A stretch of DNA of 64,000 nucleotides from Pseudokineococcus lusitanus (GCF_003751265.1 NZ_RJKN01000002.1:521558-585557), one strand, 5' to 3'; numbered from the stretch's first letter, positions 26,490 to 35,096 are shown. A program made the numbers and translations. The notes: generated by a model from the letters alone, not told the origin.

Positions 26490-27550
26490 GCCGGGCCGCC
26501 CGCGACGTCGACGACGGCCTTCATGCTCAGCGGGTCGCCGTCGGCCTCGAGCGCGTCGGCGACGTGGTCGAGGTCGTAGCGGGCGGTCACCATCCCGTCG
26601 AGGTCGACGGCGCCCGTGCGGGCGAGCTCGATGGCGCGGGGCCACGTGTCGACGTAGCGGAAGACGCCGGTGAGGGTGATCTCGCGGGTGGCGATGAGCT
26701 GGACCGGCAGCTCGATCTCCTCGGCACCGAGGCCCACGAGGACGACGGCGCCGCCGCCGCGGACGGAGCGGATGCCCGACTGCACGGCCGGGGTGGCGCC
26801 GGTGCAGTCGACGAAGGCGTCGGCCTCGAGCGTCTCGAGCTCGGCGGCCGCCTCGCGCGGGTCGAGGGCGCGCGTGGCGCCGAACTGCAGGATCCGCTCG
26901 CGGCGGGACTCGACGAGGTCGGTGACGACGACCTCGGACGCCCCGCGGGCACGGGCGGCCATGGCGACCATCGCGCCGATGGGGCCGGCGCCGGCCACGA
27001 GGACGCGGTCGCCGAGGCTGACCTGCGCCTTGTGCATCGCCCAGATGCCGACCGACAGCGGCTCGAGCAGGCCGACGGCCGCGTCGGACAGGCTGTCCGG
27101 CACCGGGTGCGCGAAGTCCGCGGGGGCGGTGACGTACTCGCAGAACGCGCCGTCGACCGGCGGCGTCGCGTAGAAGATCATGTTGGGGCACAGGTTCATC
27201 CGGCCCGCGTGGCACTGCCGGCAGCGCCGGCACGGCTTCTGGGGCTCGAGGGCGACGCGCTGGCCGACCCGCGCCTCGGGGACGTCGCGGCCGACGCCGA
27301 CGACGGTGCCGCCGACCTCGTGCCCGAGCACGAGGGGCCCGGTGACGACCATGTCGCCGATCCGGCCCTCCTTGTAGTAGTGGACGTCCGAGCCGCAGAC
27401 GCCCACGGACCCGACGCGCACGAGCACCTCGTCGTCGGCGGGCACCGGCACCGGGCGCTCCTGCACCTCGACGGCGCCCACGCCGGTCATGACGCTGGCG
27501 CGCATGGTGCGGGGCACGGCCCCGACGTCGCTGCTGGCTGTGGTGGTCAC
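26486..27550 (-). CDS. Zinc-dependent sorbitol/L-idonate-type dehydrogenase
   Basis: 354 aa, medium-chain dehydrogenase. Catalytic zinc ligands: GVCGSDVHYYKEGRIGDMVV (Cys) and LGHEVGG (His-Glu). A structural-zinc loop with four Cys lies in CRRCRQCHAGRMNLC, and the Rossmann site is VAGAGPIGAMVA. SDVHYYKEGRIG is characteristic of sorbitol, xylitol and L-idonate dehydrogenases. It would oxidise a polyol or aldonate secondary alcohol with NAD+; the coupled SDR may handle the keto product. GTG 27550; ribosome site weak (GAGAGGCGG). Confidence 0.9.
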   Translation of the reverse strand: MTTTASSDVGAVPRTMRASVMTGVGAVEVQERPVPVPADDEVLVRVGSVGVCGSDVHYYKEGRIGDMVVTGPLVLGHEVGGTVVGVGRDVPEARVGQRVALEPQKPCRRCRQCHAGRMNLCPNMIFYATPPVDGAFCEYVTAPADFAHPVPDSLSDAAVGLLEPLSVGIWAMHKAQVSLGDRVLVAGAGPIGAMVAMAARARGASEVVVTDLVESRRERILQFGATRALDPREAAAELETLEADAFVDCTGATPAVQSGIRSVRGGGAVVLVGLGAEEIELPVQLIATREITLTGVFRYVDTWPRAIELARTGAVDLDGMVTARYDLDHVADALEADGDPLSMKAVVDVAGGPA

Positions 27551-27595
27551 GCTGGCCGCCTCTCGTCTCCGGCGGCGCTCCGGCGCACCGCCGGG

Positions 27596-29878
27596 TCAGA
27601 TCATGCCCGCCCGGGTCCGGTCGCCGTCGGGGCGCCCGGTGGCCGGGCCCGCGGGTGCCGCCGCGAGGGGGAGCCGCGGCGCGGGCACGGGCGGCACGGG
27701 CGGCACGGGCGGCGGGTCGCCGAGGACGCCCGCCGCGTAGTCCGCCGCCGCGAGCGGCCGGGAGAACAGCCAGCCCTGGCCGTAGCGGACGCCGAGCTCG
27801 ACGAGCCGGGCCCGCTGCTCCGGCGTCTCGACGCCCTCGGCGAGGACGTCCAGGCGCATGGTCCGCGAGAGCGCCGCGAGCCCCGCGACGACCTGGCTGC
27901 GGCCGGGCAGCGCCTGGACGACGGAGCGGTCCACCTTGAGCAGCGTGACGGGGAAGCGCTCGAGGTAGTCCAGCGACGTGTAGCCGGTGCCGTAGTCGTC
28001 GAGGTGCACCTCCACGCCGAGCCCGCGCAGCCGCTGCAGCGTCGCCGCGAGGCCGTCGTCGTCGGGCAGGGGCTCGTGCTCGGTGATCTCCACGCGCAGC
28101 TGGCGGCCGGGGACGCCGGCACGGGCGAGGCCGTCGGCCACCCGGTCGGCGAGCGCCGGGTCGAGCAGGCTCGAGCGGGTGAGGTTGACGCTGACGGGCA
28201 GCACGCGGCGGCGCTGGTCGCGCCAGCGGCCCATCTGCTCGAGCACCTCGGCGAGGACGGCGGCGTCGAGCTCGGCGTCCAGGCCCGTCGTCGCGACGTG
28301 GCCGAGGAACGCGTCGGGCGCGAGCAGGCCCTGCTCGGGGTGGCGCCAGCGGACGAGCGCCTCCGCGCCGACGACCTCGCCCGTCCGCAGCTCGACGAGC
28401 GGCTGGTAGTGCATCTCGAGGCGGCCGACCGCGGGCGACCGCCCGCCGAGGAGCTGGCGGACCTGGCTCGTGAGGGTGAGCCGCTCGACGACGGCCTCCC
28501 GCTGCTCCGGGGCGTAGACCCGCGCCCGGTCGCGGCCGTCGCCCTTCGCCGCGTAGAGCGCGACGTCGGCGCGCGTCAGCAGCTCCGACAGGCCGAGGCC
28601 CGGGACGGGGGGCGTGACGCCGACGCTCGCGGTGCAGCGCACCGAGACCCCGCCGGCGCCGTCCACGACGACCGACGCGCGCATGGCCGCGACGACGCGC
28701 TCGGCGACGGCGACCTCGCGGCCCGGGTGGACGAGGACGGCGAACTCGTCGCCGCCGAAGCGCGCGACGACGCCGTCGTCCGCGACGGCCTCGAGGAGGC
28801 GGGCGCGCACGACGAGGAGGAGCTGGTCGCCGGCGTCGTGGCCGTAGCTGTCGTTGACGTCCTTGAAGTCGTCGAGGTCGACGAGCAGGAGCGCCCACGG
28901 GTGCTCGGCCTGGTCGTGGACGCGGGCGAGGCCGCGCCGGTTGCGGAGGTCGGTGAGGGGGTCGTGCTCGGCCTGGTGCTCGAGCCGCCGGGTCGCGGCG
29001 AAGGCGCGCAGCACCGCCGTGGCGGCGGAGAGGGTGCCGACGGCGATGTGGAGGGCCTCGGGCAGCGCGCCGGTGCCGAGCTGGCGGTCGACGGCCCAGA
29101 GCCCGGCGGGGGCCAGCACGAGCGGCAGCGCCGCGAGGACGACCTTCGAGCCGGCGGCGCGCTCCACGAGCGCCTCGGCGACGAGGGCGGAGCGGGAGCT
29201 CGGCAGCAGCGCCGCGACGGCGAAGAGGAGGCTGCCGGCGCCGAGCGCGAGGGCGGGGAGGTCGCCGGCACCGGCCGCGAGCGGCTCGGCCAGGCCGCCG
29301 GTCGACATGAGGACGGCACCCAGCAGGAGCGTCACCCACGCCGGCTGGAGGCGGCGGCGCGAGAGGGCGAGCCGGCCGAGGAAGGCGGTGATGACGACCT
29401 GGACGCTCGCGAGGGCGGCGACCGGGCGCTCCTCTCCGAGGAGCTGCGCCACCTGCACGACGGCCAGCACGACGACGACGAGGACGGTCACGGTGTCGAA
29501 GAGGTCCGGCCGCCGACGGGCCCGCGCGACCCACCGCATGACGACGACGACGAGGACCCCGGCCATGACGAGGCAGAGCGCGTCGCAGACCTGCTGGGCG
29601 ACGACGACGTCGTGCGCCTGGGCGAGCCGGCCGACGCCCCACGTGGCCATGACGGCGGCGACGAGGAGCCAGAGCCACGCGTTGGTCTGCCGGTGCACGA
29701 GGACGCCGACGACCATGACCGCCGCGGTCGCGACGCCGCACACGAGCAGGGGCGTGACGCCCGCCGCGAGCGCGGCGAGGGCCACGAGGAGGAGCACCAC
29801 GACGGCAGCCGTCGGCAGCGCGGGCGGCCGGGCCCCACGGGCCGGCGCCCGACGACGTCGTGCCGGCGTCTCGCTCAC
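27596..29878 (-). CDS. Membrane GGDEF-EAL protein (c-di-GMP cyclase/phosphodiesterase)
   Basis: 760 aa from GTG 29878. Eight to ten hydrophobic helices (about residues 20-300) form an unclassified membrane sensor. The GGDEF domain has HDPLTDLRNRRGL, VDLDDFKDVNDSYGH and an intact RFGGDEF; its RxxD inhibitory position is not present. The EAL domain keeps GAEALVRWRHPE, VEITEHEPLPDD, LDDYGTGYTSLDYLERFP, KVDRSVV and AEGVETPEQ. Both activities are thus possible. The Pro-rich C-terminal tail (PPPVPPVPPVPAPR) is low complexity. An alternative GTG at 29965 would add 29 basic residues. Lies alone, 45 bp downstream of the dehydrogenase start, so it may have its own promoter. Confidence 0.9.
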   Translation of the reverse strand: MSETPARRRRAPARGARPPALPTAAVVVLLLVALAALAAGVTPLLVCGVATAAVMVVGVLVHRQTNAWLWLLVAAVMATWGVGRLAQAHDVVVAQQVCDALCLVMAGVLVVVVMRWVARARRRPDLFDTVTVLVVVVLAVVQVAQLLGEERPVAALASVQVVITAFLGRLALSRRRLQPAWVTLLLGAVLMSTGGLAEPLAAGAGDLPALALGAGSLLFAVAALLPSSRSALVAEALVERAAGSKVVLAALPLVLAPAGLWAVDRQLGTGALPEALHIAVGTLSAATAVLRAFAATRRLEHQAEHDPLTDLRNRRGLARVHDQAEHPWALLLVDLDDFKDVNDSYGHDAGDQLLLVVRARLLEAVADDGVVARFGGDEFAVLVHPGREVAVAERVVAAMRASVVVDGAGGVSVRCTASVGVTPPVPGLGLSELLTRADVALYAAKGDGRDRARVYAPEQREAVVERLTLTSQVRQLLGGRSPAVGRLEMHYQPLVELRTGEVVGAEALVRWRHPEQGLLAPDAFLGHVATTGLDAELDAAVLAEVLEQMGRWRDQRRRVLPVSVNLTRSSLLDPALADRVADGLARAGVPGRQLRVEITEHEPLPDDDGLAATLQRLRGLGVEVHLDDYGTGYTSLDYLERFPVTLLKVDRSVVQALPGRSQVVAGLAALSRTMRLDVLAEGVETPEQRARLVELGVRYGQGWLFSRPLAAADYAAGVLGDPPPVPPVPPVPAPRLPLAAAPAGPATGRPDGDRTRAGMI

Positions 29879-30057
29879 GTGCCCCTGGTCGGCAGCCCGG
29901 CGTGCGCGACGCACCGGCCGCGGCGGAGGGCACCCGGTCGGGCGCACCGCTGACGCCGTGGTCACCCGGACGGCGCACCGCGGGGTGGTAGACCGGGGCG
30001 GGCCGCCGCCCGGCGGCCGCGCCCGCGCGCCCGACGACCGCCCGCCCGAGGAGCCCC

Positions 30058-31119
30058 GTGACCGACCGAGAGCCCGGGCGGCTGCGCCTGGCCGTCGCCA
30101 CCGCCCTGGACGACGGCGCCCGCGCCCTGCTCACCGAGCGCGAGCCCCGCGTCGACCTCGTCGTCGGGCCGGAGCTGCACGCCCCGGTCCGCTTCCCCGG
30201 CGACCAGGGGGGCGACCCGGACTTCCGCCGCACGCCCGAGCAGCAGGCCGAGTTCGAGCGCCTCCTCGACGGCGCCGACGCCGTCCTCGGCGTCCCCGAC
30301 GACTCCCCCGCGGCGCTCGCCCGGCTCGTCCGCGCCAACCCCGGGCTGCGCTGGGTCCACACCCCCGCGGCGGGCGGCGGGCAGTCGGTGCGCGCGGCTC
30401 GGCTGACGCCCGAGGAGCTGGAGCGGGTCGCCGTCACGACGTCGGCCGGCGTGCACGCGCAGGCGCTGACGGAGTTCGCGCTGCTCGGGCTCCTCGCGGG
30501 CGCCAAGCGGCTGCCGCGGCTGCAGGCCGACTCGGCCGCGCACCGGTGGGCCGGCTCGTGGCTCATGGGCCAGCTCGCGGGCTCCACCGTCCTCGTCGTC
30601 GGGCTCGGCGGCATCGGCACGGAGGTCGCCCGGGTGCTCTCCGCGCTCGGGGCGCGCGTCGTCGGCTCGAGCCGGCGCGGCCGCCCGGTCGAGGGCGTCG
30701 ACGAGATGGTCCCCGCCGACCGGCTGGCCGAGGCCGCCGGGCGGGTCGACGCCGTCGTCGTCACGCTGCCCGGCACGCCCGCGACCAAGGGCCTCGTCGG
30801 CGCCGACGTCTTCGCCGCGCTGCGCCCCGGGACGACCTTCGTCAACGTCGGCCGCGGCACCGCCGTCGACGAGGAGGCCCTCGTCCGCGCCCTCGACGAC
30901 GGCCGCGTCGGCTTCGCGGCGCTCGACGTCGTCGCCCGCGAGCCGCTGGACGAGGGCAGCCCGCTGTGGGACCGGCCCGACGTCCTCCTCAGCCCGCACA
31001 CCGCCGCGCAGACGACGACGCTCGACCACCGCATCGCCGAGCTCGCCGCCGACAACGCCGGCCGCCTGCTCGACGGCCGGGAGCTCCGCAACCGCGTGGA
31101 CGTCGTCGAGTTCTACTGA
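30058..31119 (+). CDS. D-2-hydroxyacid dehydrogenase (NAD-dependent)
   Basis: 353 aa. Two-domain D-hydroxyacid dehydrogenase: HTPAAGGGQSV, an NAD Rossmann site VLVVGLGGIGTEVARVLSALGARVVGSSRRG, and catalytic Arg in NVGRGTAVDE, Glu in AREPLDEGSPLW, His in LSPHTAAQTTT. It would interconvert a 2-keto acid and a D-2-hydroxy acid, for example glyoxylate, hydroxypyruvate or a sugar-derived keto acid. GTG 30058 is preceded by CGAGGAGCCCC. It stands alone between the membrane GGDEF-EAL gene (divergent) and a PPOX gene (convergent). Confidence 0.9.
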   Translation: MTDREPGRLRLAVATALDDGARALLTEREPRVDLVVGPELHAPVRFPGDQGGDPDFRRTPEQQAEFERLLDGADAVLGVPDDSPAALARLVRANPGLRWVHTPAAGGGQSVRAARLTPEELERVAVTTSAGVHAQALTEFALLGLLAGAKRLPRLQADSAAHRWAGSWLMGQLAGSTVLVVGLGGIGTEVARVLSALGARVVGSSRRGRPVEGVDEMVPADRLAEAAGRVDAVVVTLPGTPATKGLVGADVFAALRPGTTFVNVGRGTAVDEEALVRALDDGRVGFAALDVVAREPLDEGSPLWDRPDVLLSPHTAAQTTTLDHRIAELAADNAGRLLDGRELRNRVDVVEFY

Positions 31120-31132
31120 CGCCGGCGCCCGT

Positions 31133-31202
31133 CCACCGGCACAGGGGCACCCACGTGCCCACGAGTCGCCCACCCACCGGCACAAGGGCACCGATGTGCC
31201 GG
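31133..31202. repeat. Two-copy GGCAC hairpin repeat, convergent region
   Basis: CCACCGGCACAGGGGCACC (31133 on) and CCACCGGCACAAGGGCACC (31174 on) are direct repeats 41 bp apart. Each ends in an inverted GTGCC arm: GGGCAC with GTGCCC in copy one, CCGGCAC with GTGCCGG in copy two. It is a likely bidirectional terminator between the hydroxyacid dehydrogenase and PPOX genes. Confidence 0.55.
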
Positions 31203-31223
31203 AGACGGACGGGGGCGCGCTCG

Positions 31224-31616
31224 TCAGCCCATGCCGTGGACCTTGTCGGCCTCCACGACGAGCACCACCCGCTGCTGGTCGCGGCCGCCGTACCAGGCGT
31301 AGGGGCGGCCGGTGTAGCGCTGCGCCAGCGCGTCGATGTGCTCGGCGGCGCCGTCCGTCGTCGTGCGGACGACGCGGCCGCGCACGGAGATGTAGCGGAA
31401 CGGGTTCTCGGGGTCCTGGACGGCGACGCTGACCCGCGGGTCCCGCTCGACGTTCCGCGTCTTCTGGTAGCCGACGACGGTGTTGACGAGCACGTGCTCG
31501 CCGTCGGTGTCCACCCACGTCTGGGTCGTCTGCGGCGAGCCGTCCGGCATGAGCGTCGTGACGAAGGCGGGGCTCGGCGCACGCAGCAGGGCGAGCAGGT
31601 CCTCGGGCAGGTCCAC
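31224..31616 (-). CDS. PPOX-class F420-dependent-type oxidoreductase
   Basis: 130 aa, split-barrel flavin/F420-binding fold. VDLPEDLLALLRAPSPAFVTTLMPDGSPQTTQTWVDTDGEHVLVNTVVGYQKTRNVERDPRVSVAVQDPENPFRYISVRGRV matches the small actinobacterial PPOX F420 family closely. These bind F420 or flavin and reduce various small substrates; the particular substrate is not predictable. GTG 31616 has GGAGG four bases away; upstream in-frame sequence is Arg-rich and not coding. It diverges from a dihydrofolate-reductase-like gene. Confidence 0.88.
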   Translation of the reverse strand: MDLPEDLLALLRAPSPAFVTTLMPDGSPQTTQTWVDTDGEHVLVNTVVGYQKTRNVERDPRVSVAVQDPENPFRYISVRGRVVRTTTDGAAEHIDALAQRYTGRPYAWYGGRDQQRVVLVVEADKVHGMG

Positions 31617-31747
31617 GGTTCCTCCGGTGCTCGCGGCACCCGGGCGGTCCCGCTCCGCCCACCCTGCGCCGCGCCCGCCGCCCCCGCGCGCCGACCCGCC
31701 GCGCGTCCGACGGGTCCGCCCGCCGCCGCTCGGGCAGGCTGGTCCCC

Positions 31748-32419
31748 ATGAGCGCCGCAGCCGGCCCGACCGCCCACCACGGGGGGCCCGGCGGGGCCCC
31801 CGCCGCCCACGACGAGGCACCCGCCCACGCCGTCGCGCCCGCCCTCGAGGGGTGCGTCTTCATCGGCATGTCGGTGGACGGCTTCATCGCCCGCCTCGAC
31901 GGCGACCTCGACTGGCTGACCGAGCGCGGCGAGGCCGCCGGGGACGCCGGCTTCCGCGACTTCGTCTCGAGCGTGGACGCCGTCCTCATGGGCCGGGGCA
32001 CCTACGAGGTCATCGCCGGCTTCGACAGCTGGCCGTACCAGGACAAGCCCGTGCACGTGCTCTCCTCGTCGCTGCGCGACGGCGACGACGCCCGCGTCGT
32101 CGTGCACGCCGACCTCGAGGACGCCGTCGCGGCGCTGTCCGAGGCGGGCGTCGTGCGCGTCTACGTCGACGGCGGCCGGGCCGTGCAGGCGTGCCTCGCC
32201 GCGGGCCTGGTCACCGAGCTGACCCTCTCCCGCGTGCCCGTGCTCATCGGCTCCGGCGCCCCGCTGTTCGGCCCGCTGCCCGCGGACGTCGACCTGGAGC
32301 ACCGCCGTACCGAGGTCCTGCCCGGCGGGATGGTGCAGACGACGTACGGCGTCGTCCCGGCGCCGACCGCCGCGCCCGCGGTGGACGACCTCGCCGCCGA
32401 CGAGTGGGGCGACGGCTGA
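31748..32419 (+). CDS. Dihydrofolate reductase family protein (RibD C-terminal-like)
   Basis: 223 aa. After a low-complexity, His/Ala-rich tail of about 35 residues comes CVFIGMSVDGFIARLDGDLDWLTERG, VDAVLMGRGTYEVIAGF, WPYQDKPVHVLSSSL, VRVYVDGGRAVQACLAAGLVTELTLSRVPVLIGSGAPLFG. These are typical of the RibD C-terminal/dihydrofolate reductase superfamily, probably an NADPH-dependent reductase. True folate reductase activity is unlikely. ATG 31748; ribosome site is poor. Confidence 0.88.
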   Translation: MSAAAGPTAHHGGPGGAPAAHDEAPAHAVAPALEGCVFIGMSVDGFIARLDGDLDWLTERGEAAGDAGFRDFVSSVDAVLMGRGTYEVIAGFDSWPYQDKPVHVLSSSLRDGDDARVVVHADLEDAVAALSEAGVVRVYVDGGRAVQACLAAGLVTELTLSRVPVLIGSGAPLFGPLPADVDLEHRRTEVLPGGMVQTTYGVVPAPTAAPAVDDLAADEWGDG

Positions 32420-32437
32420 CCCACCCGGCGCCGGACG

Positions 32438-32479
32438 CACGACGAGGGGGACGCCCGGGCGGGCGTCCCCCTCGTCGTG
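32438..32479. terminator. Very strong bidirectional hairpin terminator
   Basis: CACGACGAGGGGGACGCCC and GGGCGTCCCCCTCGTCGTG are perfect 19-nt arms around a GGGC loop, placed between the convergent reductase genes. Confidence 0.9.
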
Positions 32480-32492
32480 GGTGGTGCGGGCG

Positions 32493-33062
32493 TCAGGCGC
32501 CGGCGCGCACCGTCCGCAGCGCGGCGGACCACTTCTCGAGCTGGCCGAAGAGCGCCTGGGCGGCGTCGGCGTGCTGCGGGCCCGGCGTGAACGTCGAGAA
32601 GTTCTCGAAGTCGGTGAAGAGGTTGAAGCCGAGCTGGCCGCGGACGTGCGCGACCTGCAGCTCGGAGAGCACGAGGCGCAGCTGCTCGACGGCGCGGGCG
32701 CCCTGGAAGGAGCCGTAGGAGACGAGGGCCGCGGCCTTGTCGTTCCACTCGCCGTAGATGCTGTCGAGGGCGTTCTTCAGCACCGCGGAGAAGGAGTGGT
32801 TGTACTCCGGCGTGACGATGACGTAGCCGTCGTAGCGGCCGATCGTCTCGGCGAAGCGGACGACCTCGGGACGCTCGGAGGCCTTCATCGACGGGCCCAT
32901 CGGCTCGTCGAAGAACGGGAGCGGGTGGTCGCGGAGGTCGACGAGCTCGTAGGTGGCGCCCTCGCGCCCCTTCGCCTGCTCGAGGACCCAGTCGGCGACG
33001 GCGCCGCCGTTGCGGCCCTCGCGGGTGCTGCCGAGGATGACGGCGATCTTCAGGTCGGACAT
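32493..33062 (-). CDS. NADPH-dependent FMN reductase
   Basis: 189 aa, flavodoxin-like. FMN loop LGSTREGRNGGAVADWV, LRDHPLPFFDEPM, TPEYNHSFSAVLKNALDSIYGEW and VSYGSFQGARAVEQLR fit the NADPH-dependent FMN reductase (SsuE/azoreductase-like) family. ATG 33062 follows AGTCCCCC, a weak site. It is divergent from a MarR gene across 115 bp with a dyad, and is therefore a likely target of that repressor, perhaps in response to quinones, azo compounds or other electrophiles. Confidence 0.9.
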   Translation of the reverse strand: MSDLKIAVILGSTREGRNGGAVADWVLEQAKGREGATYELVDLRDHPLPFFDEPMGPSMKASERPEVVRFAETIGRYDGYVIVTPEYNHSFSAVLKNALDSIYGEWNDKAAALVSYGSFQGARAVEQLRLVLSELQVAHVRGQLGFNLFTDFENFSTFTPGPQHADAAQALFGQLEKWSAALRTVRAGA

Positions 33063-33122
33063 GGGGGACTCCCTCGCGTCGGGGCGTGCCCGTCGTCGAC
33101 GGCGCCCGGTCGGGTGCGGAAA

Positions 33123-33136
33123 CTTGCTCGCGCAAG
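33123..33136. promoter_or_regulatory. MarR operator candidate
   Basis: CTTGCTCGCGCAAG is a perfect 5+5 dyad around four bases in the divergent FMN-reductase/MarR promoter region. A smaller AGCACGGTGCT dyad (33144-33154) follows. The MarR -10 box would be TACTCT (33166-33171). Confidence 0.5.
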
Positions 33137-33177
33137 CAACCTAGCACGGTGCTTCAGCGCACAAGTACTCTGGCCGG

Positions 33178-33702
33178 GTGACGGAGGAGCCGGAGGGGGT
33201 CGTCCCCCTCGACGCGGAGGAGGAGGCGTTCCTCCGCGCCCTCGCGCGGCTCCTCGTCACGCTGCCCCGGGTGCTCGAGGAGGACCTCCTCCGCGACGGC
33301 CGGATGTCGACGAGCGAGTACTTCGTCCTCGTCCACCTCTCCGAGGCGGCGGGCCGCCGCCTGCGGATGAGCGACCTCGCGCGGGCCGCGGCGCTGTCGC
33401 TGTCCGGCATCACCCGTGTCGTCCAGCGCCTCGAAGCGGCCGACCTCGTGCGCCGCGAGCGCTCGCCCGAGGACGGGCGCGGGTGGTTCGCCGTCCTCAC
33501 CGCCGGGGGCCTCGCCCGCCTGGAGGAGACCTGGCCCGCGCACCTCGGCAGCACCCGGCGGCGGCTCTTCGACCACCTCGCGGGCGTCGACCTCGCGCCG
33601 GTCACGGCGGCCCTCGACGCCGTCGTCCGCTCCGCCGTCGAGGGGCCCTGCGCCGCCGAGGAGCCCGGGGCGTGCGACGGCCCGCCCGCCGGTCGCGGCT
33701 AG
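33178..33702 (+). CDS. MarR-family transcriptional regulator
   Basis: 174 aa. Winged-helix core: MSTSEYFVLVHLSEAAGRRLRMSDLARAAALSLSGITRVVQRLEAADLVRRERSPEDGRGWFAVLTAGG, with the DGRG wing typical of MarR. Flanking helices provide the dimer interface; the C-terminal tail is low complexity. GTG 33178 lies six bases after TACTCT, so leaderless translation is likely. Its stop codon shares the palindrome CTAG with that of convergent phzF-like gene. Confidence 0.9.
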   Translation: MTEEPEGVVPLDAEEEAFLRALARLLVTLPRVLEEDLLRDGRMSTSEYFVLVHLSEAAGRRLRMSDLARAAALSLSGITRVVQRLEAADLVRRERSPEDGRGWFAVLTAGGLARLEETWPAHLGSTRRRLFDHLAGVDLAPVTAALDAVVRSAVEGPCAAEEPGACDGPPAGRG

Positions 33703-34568
33703 AGCGCGACCTCGCCCGTCACGCCGAGCAGCGTCCCGCCGCCGACGCGGACCTCCCGGCCGCCGTCGCCGTCCACGACGTCGACGTGCACCCGTCCACG
33801 ACGCCCGAGCGCCGTGCCCTGCGCGGCGACGTAGGGCGCCGAGAGCCGGCCGGAGCCGAGCAGCCACTGCGCGAGACCGGCGTTGAGGCTCCCGGTGACG
33901 GGGTCCTCGACGCCGACGGCCCCGAAGGCGAAGGCGCGGACCTCGACGTCGACGCCCTCCGCCGCGCCCGCCGGGTGGGGCCCGACGACGCCGACCTCGA
34001 GGCCGGCGAGCTCGGCCGGGTCGGGCTCGAGGGCGAGCACCGCGGCGGCGTCGCGCAGCAGGAGGCTCACCCAGCCGGGTCCGTTGTCCGTCCAGGCGGC
34101 GTCCACGACGTCGCCCTCCGCCAGCCCGAGCCCGCGCCGGAGCTGGGCGAGCAGGCCCTCGTCCACGGCGCCGCTGCGGACGAGGGGCGGCGCGGTGAAG
34201 GCGAGCCGCTCACCCCCGCCCGGCGTCGTGCCCCCGCGGTGGACGGCGACGAGGCCGGCCCCGCACTCCTGCACGAGGTGCCCGGCCCGCGGCTCGCCGC
34301 CGGCCGCGAGCCATGCCCGCGCCGAGCCGAGCGTCGGGTGCCCGGCGAAGGGGAGCTCGCGCCCGGGCGTGAAGATCCGCAGCCGGTAGTCGGCCGACGG
34401 GTCGCGCGGCGGGAGCAGGAAGGTGGTCTCCGAGAGGTTGGTCCAGCGCGCGAAGGCCTGCATCGCGGCGTCGTCGAGGCCCTCGGCGTCGTGGACGACG
34501 GCCACGGGGTTGCCGAGGCCGGGCCCGGGGGCCTCGGTGAAGACGTCGACCTGGGAGAAGCGGCGCAC
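33699..34568 (-). CDS. PhzF-family isomerase/epimerase-like protein
   Basis: 289 aa, double diaminopimelate-epimerase-like fold. VDVFTEAPGPGLGNPVAVVHDAEGLDDAAMQAFARWTNLSETTFLL (catalytic Glu in SETTF), RIFTPGRELPFAGHPTLGSA, and GVGVEDPVTGSLNAGLAQWLLG are PhzF hallmarks (the last read as AVGVEDPVTGS). Members outside phenazine clusters have unknown substrates, and no phenazine gene is nearby. GTG 34568; no good ribosome site (upstream reads CAGGATGCCCGG). Confidence 0.88.
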   Translation of the reverse strand: MRRFSQVDVFTEAPGPGLGNPVAVVHDAEGLDDAAMQAFARWTNLSETTFLLPPRDPSADYRLRIFTPGRELPFAGHPTLGSARAWLAAGGEPRAGHLVQECGAGLVAVHRGGTTPGGGERLAFTAPPLVRSGAVDEGLLAQLRRGLGLAEGDVVDAAWTDNGPGWVSLLLRDAAAVLALEPDPAELAGLEVGVVGPHPAGAAEGVDVEVRAFAFGAVGVEDPVTGSLNAGLAQWLLGSGRLSAPYVAAQGTALGRRGRVHVDVVDGDGGREVRVGGGTLLGVTGEVAL

Positions 34569-34610
34569 CCGGGCATCCTGCCCGCCCTCACCACGGGCGG
34601 CCGCCGTACG

Positions 34611-34665
34611 GCAGGAGATGGTCGGCCCTCGCGGACCGACCGGACCGCTGACCTGCGACGACGCC
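34611..34665 (-). repeat. Dispersed 55-bp intergenic repeat, copy A
   Basis: On the minus strand this reads GGCGTC-N4-CAGGTCAGCGG-N20-CGACCATCTCCTGC, matching copy B (49569-49623) without gaps; 31 framework bases are identical and 41 of 55 overall. It lies in the 34569-34854 gap upstream of the PhzF-type gene, where no other feature was recognised. Confidence 0.6.
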
Positions 34666-34854
34666 GGGGCGTCCCGAACGACGCCTGTCGCGCGGCGGCG
34701 CACCGGGTGGTCCACCGCCGGGGCACCTCATCCCCTGGTAGGAGGTCGGGTCCCACCCCCGGGCTGACGACGGCGCCCCGCCCCGCGCGGGAGGGTCGGA
34801 CCACGAGGCCGCCCGGCGGCGGCCACCGACGACGGCACGACGGGGGCGACGGCG

Positions 34855-35082
34855 ATGAGCGGCGCGACGGCGGTACGGGTCGACCTGCCCGAGGAGGCCA
34901 CCGGCCCCGCGCTGGCGGCCGCCGTGCGGCGCATCCGCCTCACGCTCGCCCGGGGCGACGACGTCGTCGTCGACCCCGCCCGCGCCGCGTCCTGGCCGCC
35001 CGGGCCCCGGCTCGTGCTCGACGGCCTGCGCGACGCCGCCCGCCGCCGCGGCCGCTCGTGGGAGGAGCGCCCGACGCCCTGA
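34855..35082 (+). CDS. Small hypothetical protein
   Basis: 75 aa, not recognised. An alpha/beta-like pattern is visible (AVRVDLPEEATGPALAAAVRRIRLTLARGDDVVVDPARAAS), vaguely like a truncated STAS-type fold, ending in Arg-rich RRRGRSWEERPTP. Codon use is typical of the region. No clear ribosome site precedes ATG 34855. A hairpin overlaps its stop codon, supporting a real transcription unit end. Confidence 0.45.
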   Translation: MSGATAVRVDLPEEATGPALAAAVRRIRLTLARGDDVVVDPARAASWPPGPRLVLDGLRDAARRRGRSWEERPTP

Positions 35083-35096
35083 CGGACGTCGGGCGC
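35067..35096. terminator. Hairpin terminator overlapping a stop codon
   Basis: GCGCCCGAC and GTCGGGCGC are perfect 9-nt arms with a 12-nt loop, between the small + strand gene and the convergent methyltransferase. Confidence 0.6.

Noticed and set aside
25650..31091. A very long minus-strand open frame passing through several genes
   Set aside because: It is a by-product of high GC content: apart from the SDR at its 3' end, its translation is Arg/Ala/Pro-rich low complexity opposite or out of frame with genes that have clear family motifs. Similar long frames opposite other genes were dropped for the same reason.
34569..34854. Upstream extension of the PhzF-type protein
   Set aside because: The extra in-frame codons lack family similarity and overlap the 55-bp repeat; PhzF proteins begin at the RRFSQVDVFTE segment.
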